NCBI GenBank assembly: GCA_041319085.1
Contig: CP101033.1
Location: 3,739,501 to 3,803,500 of the forward strand
Origin: Aeromonas veronii
GTDB lineage: Bacteria > Pseudomonadota > Gammaproteobacteria > Enterobacterales > Aeromonadaceae
Direction of reading: 5' to 3'
DNA: 64,000 nt
Both the position numbers and the translations under genes were made by a program. The notes beneath the pieces were generated by a model. The model was not told the DNA's origin, searched no databases, and worked only from the letters and a program-made list of their open reading frames with translations. Below are positions 40,657 through 50,877 of this stretch, piece after piece; position 1 is the stretch's first letter; each line of letters starts with the position of its first letter.

Positions 40657-42564
40657 ATGAACTTGAACCGGGTTACAAAGCAGCTAAGTGTATCACGACT
40701 CTTCGGCATCATACTCGCGGCAGTACTGCTCGCCGCCTGTGCGTCGGAGCCCAATCAACCGTCAGGGCAGTCAGGCATGCCCTCTGCGTTCTCCAATCTG
40801 ACCAAGAATGCCCAGTGGTATCTTGAGCAGGTGGACCCGGCCAAGCCGGCCGAAGCCTTTACCTGGCAAATGCTGGCGGCACGCAGCTACCTGGCGCTGG
40901 GTCAGGCCAAACCGGCCTCGGCACTGTTCCAGCAACTGCAGAAGCAGGCAAAGGATCCCGTCCAGAAGACGCAGTTGCAACTGTTGCAAGCCCATCTGTT
41001 GCTGGCGCAGGGCCACGCCAATCAGGCGCTGATCCTGTTGGAAGGCAAACCCGAGGTGGTGCTGGATGCCGATACCCAGAAGGATTGGTATCGCCAGCGC
41101 GTGGTGCTGCAGCTCGACATCAACAACAAGTTTGGCGCAGCCAAGTCGCTGATTGCACTGGAGCCCTACCTCAATCAGAGCGAGCAGGCGACCAATCATC
41201 AGCAGATCTGGTCGTTGCTCAAAAGCATGACCCCCTCCACCCTGCAAGCACTGGAAGAGGCACCGGCCCCTGATGTGACCACCGGTTGGTTGCGACTGGC
41301 GGCACTGGTCAACGAGTTTGGCGCCCAGCCGAACCTGCTGGCCCGGCAGCTGGCTGGCTGGAAACGCGACTTCCCCAACCATCCGGCCCAAAAGGATATG
41401 CCGGCAGGATTGGGCGATCTGGCGGCCACTGCCAGCACCTCGGTGCAGCAGATCGCGGTGCTACTGCCCCTCTCCGGCAATCTGGAACTGCAGGGCACCG
41501 CCATCCGCAACGGTATGCTGATGTCCTACAAGGAGAATCAGGGACAATTTACCCTGAACTTCTACGACACCCAGAGCAAGTCGACCGGCGATCTTTACAA
41601 GCAGGCGATTCAGGAAGGGGCAGACATGATCATCGGCCCGCTGCTGAAAGACCGGGTCGAGGAGCTGCTCAAAGCCAATCCGACCGTGCCGGTACTGGCG
41701 CTCAACGAGCTGGACCAGCCGGTCGTCAACGACACTACCTACTACTTCTCCCTCTCTGCCGCCGCAGATGCAGCCCAGGCAGCCCAGTACCTCTACACAC
41801 AGGGCTACCGCAAGCCGCTGCTGATCGCCGCCCAGGGGCGGATCGGTTACAGCAGTATCAAGGCGTTTGAACAGAGCTGGGCCAACCTGAGCCAGGATAA
41901 GCCGGTCGTCGCCACCTTCGGTGCCCGCAACGAAGTGCAGGGAATGGTCAAGAATGCCCTCAGCGGCCGCTCTACCGCCCGGGCAGGCGAAGTGGTGCAG
42001 CTCTCTGATGCCGCGCCCCGCAGCATCGATGCCGTTTATGTGGTGGCCAACAGCCTGGAAACCCGGATGATCAAGCCCTACGTGGATGTCTCGGTCAATC
42101 CGATGGGCAGCCTGCCCATCTACACCAGCGCCCGTGGCTACGACAGCGCCGCCACCGAGGTCGCCACCGAGCTCAACGGCATGCATATCGCCGATATGCC
42201 GCTACTGCTTGGCGGTTACGAGAAGCAGCGTGAGCAGATTGCCCTGCTCTGGCCGCAGACCCAGGGTGACCTGCTGCGTCTGTTTGCCATGGGCTACGAT
42301 GCCGTCAGCCTGGCAGAGAACCTGCAGCAGATGCGCAAGGTGGGCGGCATGCAGCAGGCCGGCATGAGCGGTCAGCTGAGCGTGGATGCCAAGGGCAATA
42401 TCATACGGATGCTGAGCTGGGGTACTTACCAGAACGGCAAACTGGTCGATGAGAACGCCGTTCAGCAGTTGGAGAAGCCTTCCAATGAAGGAACTATGGA
42501 AACGGATGCGCCAGCAGCTACCGAATCTGTTCCCCTCACCAACGAGCAAGGGACAACACTTTGA
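40657..42564 (+). CDS. lpoA: Penicillin-binding protein activator LpoA (outer membrane lipoprotein)
   Basis: 635 residues. Signal peptide with lipobox LLAAC (Cys near residue 27, ILAAVLLAACASEP), an N-terminal TPR-like domain (about 40-260) and a C-terminal periplasmic-binding-protein-like domain (about 270-600, starting QIAVLLPLSGNLE). It spans the periplasm and activates PBP1A. ATG 40657 has GGGG upstream and gives a proper lipoprotein signal; the frame is open further upstream but lies over the rsmI promoter region. Confidence 0.95.
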   Translation: MNLNRVTKQLSVSRLFGIILAAVLLAACASEPNQPSGQSGMPSAFSNLTKNAQWYLEQVDPAKPAEAFTWQMLAARSYLALGQAKPASALFQQLQKQAKDPVQKTQLQLLQAHLLLAQGHANQALILLEGKPEVVLDADTQKDWYRQRVVLQLDINNKFGAAKSLIALEPYLNQSEQATNHQQIWSLLKSMTPSTLQALEEAPAPDVTTGWLRLAALVNEFGAQPNLLARQLAGWKRDFPNHPAQKDMPAGLGDLAATASTSVQQIAVLLPLSGNLELQGTAIRNGMLMSYKENQGQFTLNFYDTQSKSTGDLYKQAIQEGADMIIGPLLKDRVEELLKANPTVPVLALNELDQPVVNDTTYYFSLSAAADAAQAAQYLYTQGYRKPLLIAAQGRIGYSSIKAFEQSWANLSQDKPVVATFGARNEVQGMVKNALSGRSTARAGEVVQLSDAAPRSIDAVYVVANSLETRMIKPYVDVSVNPMGSLPIYTSARGYDSAATEVATELNGMHIADMPLLLGGYEKQREQIALLWPQTQGDLLRLFAMGYDAVSLAENLQQMRKVGGMQQAGMSGQLSVDAKGNIIRMLSWGTYQNGKLVDENAVQQLEKPSNEGTMETDAPAATESVPLTNEQGTTL

Positions 42565-42877
42565 ACACATCGCTGAACGCTGGTTGCAGGCCCGGGGCCT
42601 GCAACCGGTAGCTCGCAACTACCGTTGTCGTGGTGGTGAAATAGACCTCATCATGCACCAGGGCCAGACCTTGGTGTTTGTTGAGGTGCGCTACCGTGCC
42701 ACCGGCAGCCATGGCGGGGCCGCCAGCTCGGTCACCCGCAGCAAACAACACAAGATCATGCTGGCAGCGCGCCACTATTTGAAGCAACATGCCATCAACG
42801 AGGCCAACCAGGCCTGCCGATTCGATGTGATTGCGTTCGAGGGCGACCAGCCAGCCTGGATCCAGAACGCATTTTAA
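42485..42877 (+). CDS. yraN: UPF0102 family protein YraN (endonuclease-like fold)
   Basis: 130 residues. Conserved pattern GQHFEHIAERWLQARGL, then RNYRCRGGEIDLIM and LVFVEVRYR, which matches the restriction-endonuclease-like E...D...E-x-K/R core of the UPF0102 family. The biological role is not established. The start overlaps lpoA by 80 bp; a second ATG at 42506 would also work. It sits between lpoA and diaA as in E. coli. Confidence 0.92.
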   Translation: MKELWKRMRQQLPNLFPSPTSKGQHFEHIAERWLQARGLQPVARNYRCRGGEIDLIMHQGQTLVFVEVRYRATGSHGGAASSVTRSKQHKIMLAARHYLKQHAINEANQACRFDVIAFEGDQPAWIQNAF

Positions 42878-42886
42878 GAGGACCCT

Positions 42887-43477
42887 ATGACTGACCGCAT
42901 CAAAGAGAACTACACCGAAAGCATCCAGACCAAGATAGCCGCCGCCGAGGCGCTGCCGGATGCCATCCATACTGCAGCTCAGATGATCACCATCTGCCTG
43001 CTCAATGGCCACAAGGTGCTGGCATGCGGTAACGGTCCTTCTGCCGCATTGGCGCAACTGTTCATCTCCGAGCTGGTCAACTGCTACGAGACCCAGCGCC
43101 CCTCCCTGCCCGGCATGGCCCTGACCCCGGATATGGCAACCATCAGCGCCATCGCCACCGACCACGGTTTTGAAGAGGTCTACGCCAAGCAGATCCGCGC
43201 ACTGGGCCAGCCCGGCGACATTCTGGTGGTCATCACCACCTCCGGCCATAGCCGCAGCCTGATCAAGGCCGCCGAGGCCGCCCTCTCCCGCGATATGACC
43301 ATTGTGGTGCTGAGCGGGGGTGACGGTGGTGAAATGGCAGGTCTGCTCGGGCCGAATGATGTGGAGATCCGGGTTCCCTCCGCCCGTCGGCCTCGCATTC
43401 TGGAAGTGAACCTGTTGACCCTGCACTGCCTGTGTGATCTCATCGACCAGACACTTTTCCCGCAACAGGAAGATTGA
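42887..43477 (+). CDS. diaA: DnaA initiator-associating protein DiaA
   Basis: 196 residues (E. coli 196). SIS-domain protein with the family start [27 protein letters not shown], phospho-sugar-type loop [12 protein letters not shown] near 45 and [15 protein letters not shown] near 108. DiaA tetramers bind DnaA and promote timely initiation at oriC. The gene order yraN-diaA-dolP and the C-terminal [10 protein letters not shown] separate it from GmhA, the closest paralogue. Confidence 0.95.
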   Translation: MTDRIKENYTESIQTKIAAAEALPDAIHTAAQMITICLLNGHKVLACGNGPSAALAQLFISELVNCYETQRPSLPGMALTPDMATISAIATDHGFEEVYAKQIRALGQPGDILVVITTSGHSRSLIKAAEAALSRDMTIVVLSGGDGGEMAGLLGPNDVEIRVPSARRPRILEVNLLTLHCLCDLIDQTLFPQQED

Positions 43478-43481
43478 AACC

Positions 43482-44060
43482 ATGAAAAAGCACACTATCC
43501 TGCTCGGTCTGCTGGTGAGCACCCTGCTGCTGCAAGGCTGCGCAGCCTTGGTCGTTGGCGGCGCCGCAGGGACTGCCAAGGCCTCTGGTGATCGCCGCAC
43601 GCTGGGCGCGCAGTGGGATGACCAGGCCATCGAGCTGAAAGCAGCCAATCTGCTGGCCGACAACAAACCGCTCAGCGCAGCCAGCAAGATCAGCGTCTAC
43701 AGCAACAACGGCCGCGTCCTGCTGGTCGGGCAGACACCTTCTGACGTTTACAAGGTTGAGGCGGGCAAAATTGTCAGTCGCATCGAAGGGGTCCGCCACG
43801 TCTACAACGAATTGCGCCTCGGCCAGCCAGCCAGCTTCACCACCCGCAGCAATGACTCCTGGATCACCTCCAAGGTGCGGGCAGACATGCTGGGCGCCAA
43901 GAACTTCGACAGCGCCAAGGTAAAGGTGGTCACCGAGAACGGCGAAGTATTCCTGATCGGTCTGGTGACGCGTCAAGAGGGGGAACAGGCAGTGCAGATC
44001 GCCCGTCACGTCAGCGGCGTGAAGCGCGTGATCAAAGCCTTCGAGTTCGCCCAGAACTAA
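43482..44060 (+). CDS. dolP: Outer membrane lipoprotein DolP (BON domains)
   Basis: 192 residues. Lipoprotein signal with lipobox LLQGC (Cys near residue 19) and two BON domains (about 48-115 and 125-190). Formerly YraP. It is known to bind anionic phospholipid at division sites and support envelope integrity and BAM function. Start ATG 43482, 4 bp after the diaA stop. Confidence 0.95.
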   Translation: MKKHTILLGLLVSTLLLQGCAALVVGGAAGTAKASGDRRTLGAQWDDQAIELKAANLLADNKPLSAASKISVYSNNGRVLLVGQTPSDVYKVEAGKIVSRIEGVRHVYNELRLGQPASFTTRSNDSWITSKVRADMLGAKNFDSAKVKVVTENGEVFLIGLVTRQEGEQAVQIARHVSGVKRVIKAFEFAQN

Positions 44061-44073
44061 GCAAACGCGGCAT

Positions 44074-44105
44074 AAAAAACGCAGCCAATCGGCTGCGTTT
44101 TTTAT
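44074..44105. terminator. Bidirectional terminator between dolP and sspB
   Basis: AAAAAACGCAGCC-AATC-GGCTGCGTTTTTT between the convergent genes; it overlaps the last codons of sspB. Confidence 0.9.
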
Positions 44106-44527
44106 TTGATCACCTTCAGGGTCGGACGACCACTTGGACGCGGCGGTTCCGGCTCCGGCTCCACCGGCGCTTCGGCCTGCTCCAGCCAGATATCGTAACC
44201 TGGCTCGGGCGGGAACATGGTGCCCACGCCGTTCTCCCGGGCATGGATAGCCAGCACGGCCGCCATCGGGATATAGACCTGCTGGGATACCCCGCCAAAG
44301 CGGGCACTGAAGCTGATTGCCTCGTTGTCCATGTGAAATTGCATCACGGCACGGGGCGCGATGTTCAGCACTATCTGCCCATCCTGGGCAAACTGCATCG
44401 GAACCATCACATGGGGAATGTTGACGTTGACCACCAGATGGGGGGTCAGGTCATTGTCCAGCAACCAGTCAAAGAACGCCCGTAACAAGTACGGGCGGCT
44501 CGGTGTCATTGTCGGTTCCATGCTCAT
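44102..44527 (-). CDS. sspB: ClpXP protease specificity factor SspB
   Basis: 141 residues. The dimeric SspB body starts [24 protein letters not shown] and includes [10 protein letters not shown] and [15 protein letters not shown]. After an acidic/proline-rich linker the C-terminus GRPTLKVIK is the ClpX-docking XB motif. It delivers ssrA-tagged proteins to ClpXP. The ATG at 44527 overlaps the sspA stop (ATGA); a second ATG lies two codons on. Confidence 0.96.
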   Translation of the reverse strand: MSMEPTMTPSRPYLLRAFFDWLLDNDLTPHLVVNVNIPHVMVPMQFAQDGQIVLNIAPRAVMQFHMDNEAISFSARFGGVSQQVYIPMAAVLAIHARENGVGTMFPPEPGYDIWLEQAEAPVEPEPEPPRPSGRPTLKVIK

Positions 44528-45153
44528 ACGCCAGCACGGATCTCGCGTTCGGCTTCGGTCAGGGAAGCCTGGAAGGACTCGCGCTCGAACAGACGAACCA
44601 TGTAGGCCTTCAGCTCTTTGGCGCCACGACCGTTCAGGTCGATGCCAAGGCTCGGCAGACGCCACAGCAGCGGTGCCATGTAGCAATCCACCAGACCGAA
44701 CTCTTCGCTCATGAAATAGGGCATTTCACCGAAGATCGGCGCGATGGCCAGCAGGTTGTCACGCAGTTCGTTGCGTGCCGCTTCAGCATCGGTACCAGCC
44801 ATGATCTTGTCGGCCAGTGAGTACCAGTCCAGCTCGATGCGGTGCATCATCAGACGGCTGTTACCACGGGCAACCGGGTAAACAGGCATCAGGGGAGGAT
44901 GCGGGAAGCGCTCGTCCAGATACTCCATGATGATGCGCGAGGTGTAGAGTGCCAGCTCACGATCAACCAGGGTCGGTACAGAGTTGTACGGGTTCAGCTC
45001 GGCCAGCTCATCCGGCAGATTGGCTGGGTCAACCTGGCAGATATCCACGCTAACACCCTTCTCCGCCAGGACAATACGCACCTGATGGCTGAACATATCG
45101 TTGGCACCGGAAAACAGCGTCATTACCGAACGCTTATTGGCAGCTACAGCCAT
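44524..45153 (-). CDS. sspA: Stringent starvation protein SspA
   Basis: 209 residues. Glutathione-transferase fold, without catalytic use of glutathione. The start [16 protein letters not shown] matches E. coli SspA closely, and the surface loop [20 protein letters not shown] near 82-101 contains the PHP segment known to contact sigma-70. It associates with RNA polymerase in starvation and acid stress. Confidence 0.97.
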   Translation of the reverse strand: MAVAANKRSVMTLFSGANDMFSHQVRIVLAEKGVSVDICQVDPANLPDELAELNPYNSVPTLVDRELALYTSRIIMEYLDERFPHPPLMPVYPVARGNSRLMMHRIELDWYSLADKIMAGTDAEAARNELRDNLLAIAPIFGEMPYFMSEEFGLVDCYMAPLLWRLPSLGIDLNGRGAKELKAYMVRLFERESFQASLTEAEREIRAGV

Positions 45154-45181
45154 TGAACCCTCCCGTCATTAAAAAGCAGAA

Positions 45182-45214
45182 ACGGCAATGAAGCATCTTG
45201 GTCTTCATTGCCGT
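45182..45214 (-). terminator. Terminator between petC and sspA
   Basis: ACGGCAATGAAG pairs with CTTCATTGCCGT (12 bp, perfect) around a 9-base loop, followed on the minus strand by TTTCTGCTTTTT. It ends the petABC transcript 27 bp after the petC stop. Confidence 0.75.
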
Positions 45215-45240
45215 GCATTATATTACCCGGATCTGGTCGC

Positions 45241-45975
45241 TTAGTGAACGTCGCGCCAGAATTCCTTCTTCAACAGCACAGTGAAGATGAAGAAGATCAC
45301 GATGAAGCCAAGCACCCAGAAGCCCATACGTTCACGCTCCTGTTGTACCGGTTCAGCCGAGTAGACCAAGAAGTTTACCAGATCCAGCACCGTCTGATCA
45401 TACTCTTCGTTATTCATTTCACCATTGCCATCAGATTTGATGCTGACAACCTGATGGGTTTCCACGCCATCGACCATGTGAGTGGCAAACTCGGCACGGG
45501 GGGTACCCTGCAACGGCTCCAGTACATGGGGCATGCCCACGGACGGGAATACGGCGTTGTTCACCCCGAACGGACGGGTTTCATCCACGTAGAAGGAGCG
45601 CAGGTAGGTGTAGATCCAGTCTGCACCACGCACCCGGGCAACCAGTGTCAGATCGGGCGGCGGCGCACCAAACCACTTGGCAGCATCCTTCTCCGAGACC
45701 GAGTTTTCCATCAGGTCACCAATCTTGGCTCCATTGACGATCAGATTGTCAGCCATCAGATCGGCCGGGATCCCCAGATCCTCTGCCACCCGGTTGTAAC
45801 GCTGGTACTGGGTGCTGTGGCAACCAAAGCAGTAGTTCATGAAGGTGGCGGCGCCACGCTGCAAAGAAGCCTTGTCGCTCAGGTCATAGTTGGCCTTATC
45901 CAGATGCACGGATCCGGTATTGGCAAACACCAGTGACGGCAGCAGGGTCAGCACTGCAAATATTATTCTTTTCAT
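45241..45975 (-). CDS. petC: Ubiquinol-cytochrome c reductase, cytochrome c1
   Basis: 244 residues. Signal peptide MKRIIFAVLTLLPSLVFA, haem c site CFGCH near residue 50, and a C-terminal membrane anchor (about 217-235) followed by KKEFWRDVH. The axial Met is probably in GMPHVLEP near 146. It passes electrons from the Rieske protein to soluble cytochrome c. Start overlaps petB by 4 bp. Confidence 0.97.
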   Translation of the reverse strand: MKRIIFAVLTLLPSLVFANTGSVHLDKANYDLSDKASLQRGAATFMNYCFGCHSTQYQRYNRVAEDLGIPADLMADNLIVNGAKIGDLMENSVSEKDAAKWFGAPPPDLTLVARVRGADWIYTYLRSFYVDETRPFGVNNAVFPSVGMPHVLEPLQGTPRAEFATHMVDGVETHQVVSIKSDGNGEMNNEEYDQTVLDLVNFLVYSAEPVQQERERMGFWVLGFIVIFFIFTVLLKKEFWRDVH

Positions 45976-47189
45976 TTAAATGTCACCCTCTCCGGCAGCG
46001 GCTTGGTGCTTTCGTTCTTGCTATAGAAGAACAGCAGGACGAAGAACCCGAAATAACCCAAGGTACAAATTTGGGCGATCAGCGTCAGAGTCGGCGTCGA
46101 CGGCAGCACCCCGAGGATACCCAGAATCACGAAGCACACCACAAACTGGGCAATGTTCAGCTTGTGCAGCTTGCTGCGATAGCGCACCGAGCGCACCTTG
46201 CAGCGATCCAGCCACGGCAGCAGGAACAGCACCACTATGGAGAGACCCATCATGATGACGCCAAGCAGCTTGTCCGGCACTGCCCGCAAAATGGCGTAGA
46301 ACGGCGTGAAGTACCACACAGGCGCGATATGCGCCGGGGTTTTCAGCCCGTTGGCCACTTCAAAGTTCGGCTTCTCGAGGAAATAACCCCACATATCCGG
46401 CTTGAAGAAGATGATGGCGCAGAAGAAGAACAGGAAGCCTGCCACACCGATCATATCCTTGACGGTGAAGTAAGGGTGGAACGCTACCGCATCGAGCGGC
46501 CAGCCGTTTTCATCCTTGTGCTTCTTGATATCGATGCCATCCGGGTTGTTGGAGCCCACCTCATGCAACGCCAGAATGTGCATGGCAACCAGCATCACCA
46601 GCACCAGCGGCAACGCGATGACATGCAGCGCGAAGAAGCGGTTCAGGGTCGCACCGGAGATGACATAGTCACCACGGATCCACAGGGTCAGATCGTCACC
46701 GATGACCGGAATGGCGCCAAACAGCGAGATGATGACCTGGGCACCCCAGAATGACATCTGGCCCCAGGGCAGCAAGTAGCCCATGAAGGCTTCCGCCATC
46801 AGCACCAGGAAGATCAGCATACCGAAGATCCACAGCAGTTCCCGAGGCTTCTGATAAGAGCCATAGATCATGCCGCGGAACATGTGCAGATAGACCACCA
46901 CAAAGAAGGCGGAGGCGCCAGTGGAGTGCATGTATCGCAGCAGCCAACCGTACTCCACATCGCGCATGATGTACTCCACGGAGGCAAACGCACCTTCCGC
47001 AGAGGGGTTGTAGTTCATGGTCAGCCAGATACCGGTGATGATCTGGTTGACCAGCACCAGCATGGCCAGCGAGCCGAAGAAGTACCAGAAGTTCAGGTTC
47101 TTCGGTGCCGGATACTTGGCCATATGGTCGTTGTACATGGCCGTGAGCGGGAATCGATAATCGATCCAGCCCATCAGTTTACTCAACAT
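45972..47189 (-). CDS. petB: Ubiquinol-cytochrome c reductase, cytochrome b
   Basis: 405 residues with eight membrane helices. The two haem-b His pairs are visible: YMHSTGASAFFVVVYLH near 82-97 and LHVIALPLVLVMLVAMH near 184-200, with spacing of 14 each. The Qo-site PEWY-type motif appears as PVWYFTPFYA near 290, with P-V-W-Y in place of P-E-W-Y as in related bacteria. Core proton-translocating subunit of the bc1 complex. Confidence 0.97.
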   Translation of the reverse strand: MLSKLMGWIDYRFPLTAMYNDHMAKYPAPKNLNFWYFFGSLAMLVLVNQIITGIWLTMNYNPSAEGAFASVEYIMRDVEYGWLLRYMHSTGASAFFVVVYLHMFRGMIYGSYQKPRELLWIFGMLIFLVLMAEAFMGYLLPWGQMSFWGAQVIISLFGAIPVIGDDLTLWIRGDYVISGATLNRFFALHVIALPLVLVMLVAMHILALHEVGSNNPDGIDIKKHKDENGWPLDAVAFHPYFTVKDMIGVAGFLFFFCAIIFFKPDMWGYFLEKPNFEVANGLKTPAHIAPVWYFTPFYAILRAVPDKLLGVIMMGLSIVVLFLLPWLDRCKVRSVRYRSKLHKLNIAQFVVCFVILGILGVLPSTPTLTLIAQICTLGYFGFFVLLFFYSKNESTKPLPERVTFK

Positions 47190-47191
47190 GG

Positions 47192-47782
47192 TCAGGCCTC
47201 CTTGCCATCGGCACCGACCTGGATGGTGGTGTCATTAATGAATTGATAGGGCGGAATGACCAGGTTCAGCGGTGCTGGCACCCCCTGGAACACACGGCCG
47301 GCCATGTCGAACTTGGAGCCGTGGCACGGGCAGAAGAAGCCGGACGTGACGCCCTGCACCTGCTCGCCAAAGCTGTCAGGCAGATAGGAAGGTGAACACC
47401 CAAGGTGGGTACAAATACCAACTGCGACAAAAATTTCGGGCTTGATCGATCTGTACCCGTTATGGGCATAGTCAGGCTGCTGCGGCTCTTCAGATGAGGG
47501 ATCCCGCAGCTTGTCATCATGCGCGGCCAAGGCATCCAGCGTCTGTTTGGTGCGTTTCACCACCCAGACAGGCTTGCCTCGCCACTCGACACGGATGAGC
47601 TGACCCGGTTCCAACTTGCTGATATCGACTTCAACCGGCGCACCGGCTGCTTTGGCCTTGGCGCTCGGATTCCATGACTTTATAAACGGCACTGCGGTAA
47701 ACGCAGCTCCTACCCCACCAACGGCAACCGTTGACCAGGTAAGAAATCTGCGGCGACCGGTATCAACTGGCGCATTGCTCAT
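47192..47782 (-). CDS. petA: Ubiquinol-cytochrome c reductase, Rieske iron-sulfur subunit
   Basis: 196 residues. Twin-arginine signal-anchor GRRRFLTWSTVAVGGVG near 9-25, so Tat insertion is expected. [2Fe-2S] ligands CTHLGC (near 125-130) and CPCHGS (near 149-154). First gene of petABC. A TATAAG at 47815-47820 (minus strand) could be its -10, but no good -35 was seen. The 47783-48013 gap holds this promoter region and no gene. Confidence 0.97.
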   Translation of the reverse strand: MSNAPVDTGRRRFLTWSTVAVGGVGAAFTAVPFIKSWNPSAKAKAAGAPVEVDISKLEPGQLIRVEWRGKPVWVVKRTKQTLDALAAHDDKLRDPSSEEPQQPDYAHNGYRSIKPEIFVAVGICTHLGCSPSYLPDSFGEQVQGVTSGFFCPCHGSKFDMAGRVFQGVPAPLNLVIPPYQFINDTTIQVGADGKEA

Positions 47783-48013
47783 CCAAAAACTCTCCCATGT
47801 GGACTCCGCACATTCTTATAGTGTCCCTGTTCCCCATTTTTCCCGTGACAACAGCGGCGGAAGCTGGATTTACAATTGCCACAGAAAACAGGGGAAATTT
47901 TAAAGAAAAGATAACAACTTGACAAGAAAGAGCGGTGAGCAATGAAAACAATAAAGAAACAATTTTTTGTCTTTTGTGACGCGTGGTTAGCATTGATGTC
48001 GGTAATATTACCA

Positions 48014-48047
48014 ATAAAAAAAGCCTGGCGGTTGCCAGGCTTTTTTG
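48014..48047. terminator. Terminator after rpsI
   Basis: AAAAAAAGCCTGGC-GGTT-GCCAGGCTTTTTT, 30 bp beyond the rpsI stop; A and T runs on both sides. Confidence 0.9.
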
Positions 48048-48077
48048 ACACTCGAAAGAGTGAGTACCAAAAGCGAA

Positions 48078-48485
<408 letters not shown>

Positions 48486-48914
48486 TTAGATATCCAGTAC
48501 TTGAGGTTGCTGAGCAGCATGAGCATGCTCGGCGCCTGCGTAAACTTTCAGTTTACGGAACATGGCACGGCCCAGAGGACCTTTCGGCAGCATGCCTTTG
48601 ACGGCAGCTTCGATTACCATTTCCGGTTTACGCTGAATCAGCTTGTCGAAGCTGATTGACTTGATACCACCCGGGAAACCGGAGTGAGCGTGGTACATTT
48701 TGTCGGTAAATTTCTTACCGGTTACGTGTACCTTCTCAGCGTTTACAACGATGATGTAATCACCGGTGTCAACGTGCGGAGTGTACTCAGCTTTGTGCTT
48801 ACCACGCAGACGAGCAGCGATCTCGGTTGCGATACGACCCAGAGTTTTACCTTCTGCGTCCACAATGTACCAGTCACGTTTTACGGTTTCTGGCTTGGCA
48901 ACGAAAGTTTTCAT
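48486..48914 (-). CDS. rplM: 50S ribosomal protein L13
   Basis: 142 residues, as in E. coli. [20 protein letters not shown] start and the [14 protein letters not shown] motif. It is an early-assembly 23S-binding protein. In E. coli L13 represses its own rplM-rpsI mRNA; the leader here has repeats and hairpins that could serve this. Confidence 0.99.
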   Translation of the reverse strand: MKTFVAKPETVKRDWYIVDAEGKTLGRIATEIAARLRGKHKAEYTPHVDTGDYIIVVNAEKVHVTGKKFTDKMYHAHSGFPGGIKSISFDKLIQRKPEMVIEAAVKGMLPKGPLGRAMFRKLKVYAGAEHAHAAQQPQVLDI

Positions 48915-48921
48915 TAAGTTA

Positions 48922-49068
48922 AACCCAATTACCTGTTACAGACCCAATTGCTTATGGGGGCTCTCCCACAAACAACAAACGATGGCCTACCTGTACCCCT
49001 TCGAATACAAGTAAAGCTTAAAGTGTTGCTGTCTTATCGACAGCTGTAACGTGGGCCGGGCGATTATA
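48922..49068 (-). promoter_or_regulatory. rplM promoter and structured leader
   Basis: Minus strand: a perfect TATAAT at 49068-49063 followed by the GC-rich discriminator CGCCCGGCCC, as expected for stringent control. The roughly 145-nt leader contains the hairpin GCTGTC-GATAA-GACAGC (49043-49027) and two AATTGGGT direct repeats (48949-48942 and 48930-48923) just before the start codon. A clear -35 was not found. The leader length and repeats are seen; L13 autoregulation is inferred. Confidence 0.5.
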
Positions 49069-49180
49069 AGTGAAGTTGCCTTAAATATCACCTGCTAATT
49101 TCACTGCCATGAAACCAGCAAATGTCGCCCGGCCCTACCTGCCGCAGATGCCCATCCGACTGGCAGGCGCGGTATTGTGA

Positions 49181-50275
49181 CTAAGGAAGGTGCACTCTGG
49201 CAAGGTATTCGTGCGATTGCATTTCCTGAAGCCGTGAAAGACAGCGTTGGAATTCGAAATTCAGCAGCCCTTCGCCGTAGAGTTCTGCCATGGGAACCGC
49301 CGCCGACATGATGAGCTTGACGTGCCGTTCATAAAACTCATCGACCATGGCAATGAAGCGGCGAGCCGCGTCATCCGTGCCTGTGCCCATTGGCTGCACA
49401 TTGGCCAGCAGAACGGTATGGAACAGCCTGGCCAGCTCGATATAGTCGTTCTGGGAGCGGGGAGTACAGCAAAGTTGCTCGAATTCCATATAGAGCACCC
49501 CTTCCCCCATCCCGAGCGACGTCAGCTGACGATGATTGACCTCGAACGTCCCCTCGCAAGCCGTGTGACCACCGGTTAATTGTTGAAAATAGTGGTCAAG
49601 ATTGGCTTTTGCCTGCAAATCCAGCGGGCAGTGATAAATCTCGGCTTGTTCCAGCGTACGCAGGCGATAGTCGATACCGCCATCCACGTTAAGTACCTCG
49701 CAATGGCGCTCGATCAGCTCGATAGCTGGTAGAAAACGGGCTCGCTGCAACCCGTTGCGATAAAGATCCTGCGGCGGAAGATTTGAGGTAGCGACCAGCA
49801 CGACGCCGTGGCCAAACAGCTCCTGAAACAGCGTGCCCAGCAGCATGGCGTCGGTGATGTCGGAGACAAAAAATTCGTCGAAACAGATGATGTCTGTCTC
49901 GCTGGCAAGCTTGCTGGCCACCAGTTTGAGGGGATCGGGTTGCCCGCTCAGCCCCTGCAGTTCATCGTGAATGCGGTGCATGAAGCGGTGGAAATGGCTG
50001 CGCATCTTGCGCGTCCCCGGCAGGCTGTCGAAAAAAGTATCCATCAGCCAGGTCTTGCCTCGGCCTACTCCGCCCCACATATAGATACCGAGGATCGGCT
50101 CCGGCAGCTTGGGCTTTTGCAGCCACCCCAGCAGCCCGCGGGATCTGGTCGGAGTCGGGCGCCGTAGCAAATCCTGATACAGTCGCTCCAGCCTGCTAAT
50201 GGCCATCCCCTGCGCGGGGTCGGCCACAAAGCCGGGGCGCAGCAGATCCTGCTGGTATTTTTGCTGCGGTGTCAT
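49181..50275 (-). CDS. zapE: Cell division ATPase ZapE
   Basis: 364 residues. AFG1-like ATPase with Walker A GGVGRGKTWLMD near 75 and Walker B IICFDEFFVSD near 145, followed by LVATSNLPPQDLY. ZapE is known to associate with the Z-ring under stress. ATG 50275 (MTPQQKYQQDL) suits the family. It lies between rplM and the divergent zapG, as in E. coli. Confidence 0.95.
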   Translation of the reverse strand: MTPQQKYQQDLLRPGFVADPAQGMAISRLERLYQDLLRRPTPTRSRGLLGWLQKPKLPEPILGIYMWGGVGRGKTWLMDTFFDSLPGTRKMRSHFHRFMHRIHDELQGLSGQPDPLKLVASKLASETDIICFDEFFVSDITDAMLLGTLFQELFGHGVVLVATSNLPPQDLYRNGLQRARFLPAIELIERHCEVLNVDGGIDYRLRTLEQAEIYHCPLDLQAKANLDHYFQQLTGGHTACEGTFEVNHRQLTSLGMGEGVLYMEFEQLCCTPRSQNDYIELARLFHTVLLANVQPMGTGTDDAARRFIAMVDEFYERHVKLIMSAAVPMAELYGEGLLNFEFQRCLSRLQEMQSHEYLARVHLP

Positions 50276-50415
50276 CCTTGAGCGCCTCTCCAAGTCCCTG
50301 AATCGAGGACAAAATGGTATCACGGCCTCAGGACGCACGGTATAGTGCCATCAAGGCATGGCGGTTATGACGACCGCATAAACCCACTCTGTTTTAGCTG
50401 TAACAAGGAGCATCT

Positions 50416-50796
50416 ATGAGTCTGTTAACTGGGATCCTGCTGGCTGTCGCGGCCTTGATTATCGGTATCGTTCTCGGCCGTTTTTCGGTGCGTAGCCGCG
50501 ATGCTGGCCGTCTGGAACAGGAACTGAAGAAGGCCCACAAGGAGCTCGAGAGTTATCAGGGCCAGATCAACACCCACTTCGCCGACAGTGCCGCGCTGAT
50601 GGAACAACTGGCCGAGCAGTATCAGACCCTCTATCGCCACATGGCCGAACAGAGCAAATTCCTGGCCAAGGCGCAGGAACCACTGTTCCGCGAGTCATTG
50701 ACAGAAGAAGCCCCTACCAATGTGGCAGAGGAGCCGGGTGTTCCGCCTCGCGACTATGCTGGCGCCTCTTCCGGGCTGCTCAAGCAGCCAAACTAG
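50416..50796 (+). CDS. zapG: Z-ring associated protein ZapG (YhcB, DUF1043)
   Basis: 126 residues. One N-terminal membrane helix (about 3-22), then a coiled coil (about 30-95) and a disordered tail. It matches YhcB/ZapG in topology and place, divergent from zapE and upstream of degQ. The family affects cell envelope and division; the biochemical role is not settled. Strong AAGGAG before the ATG. Confidence 0.93.
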   Translation: MSLLTGILLAVAALIIGIVLGRFSVRSRDAGRLEQELKKAHKELESYQGQINTHFADSAALMEQLAEQYQTLYRHMAEQSKFLAKAQEPLFRESLTEEAPTNVAEEPGVPPRDYAGASSGLLKQPN

Positions 50797-50877
50797 TTCC
50801 TCGCGGAACTAATTGGCCAGTCCCGTGGTCTGACCTTGACGATTGCAATGCAACTTTTTCTGGGAGCTGTTTTTCAT

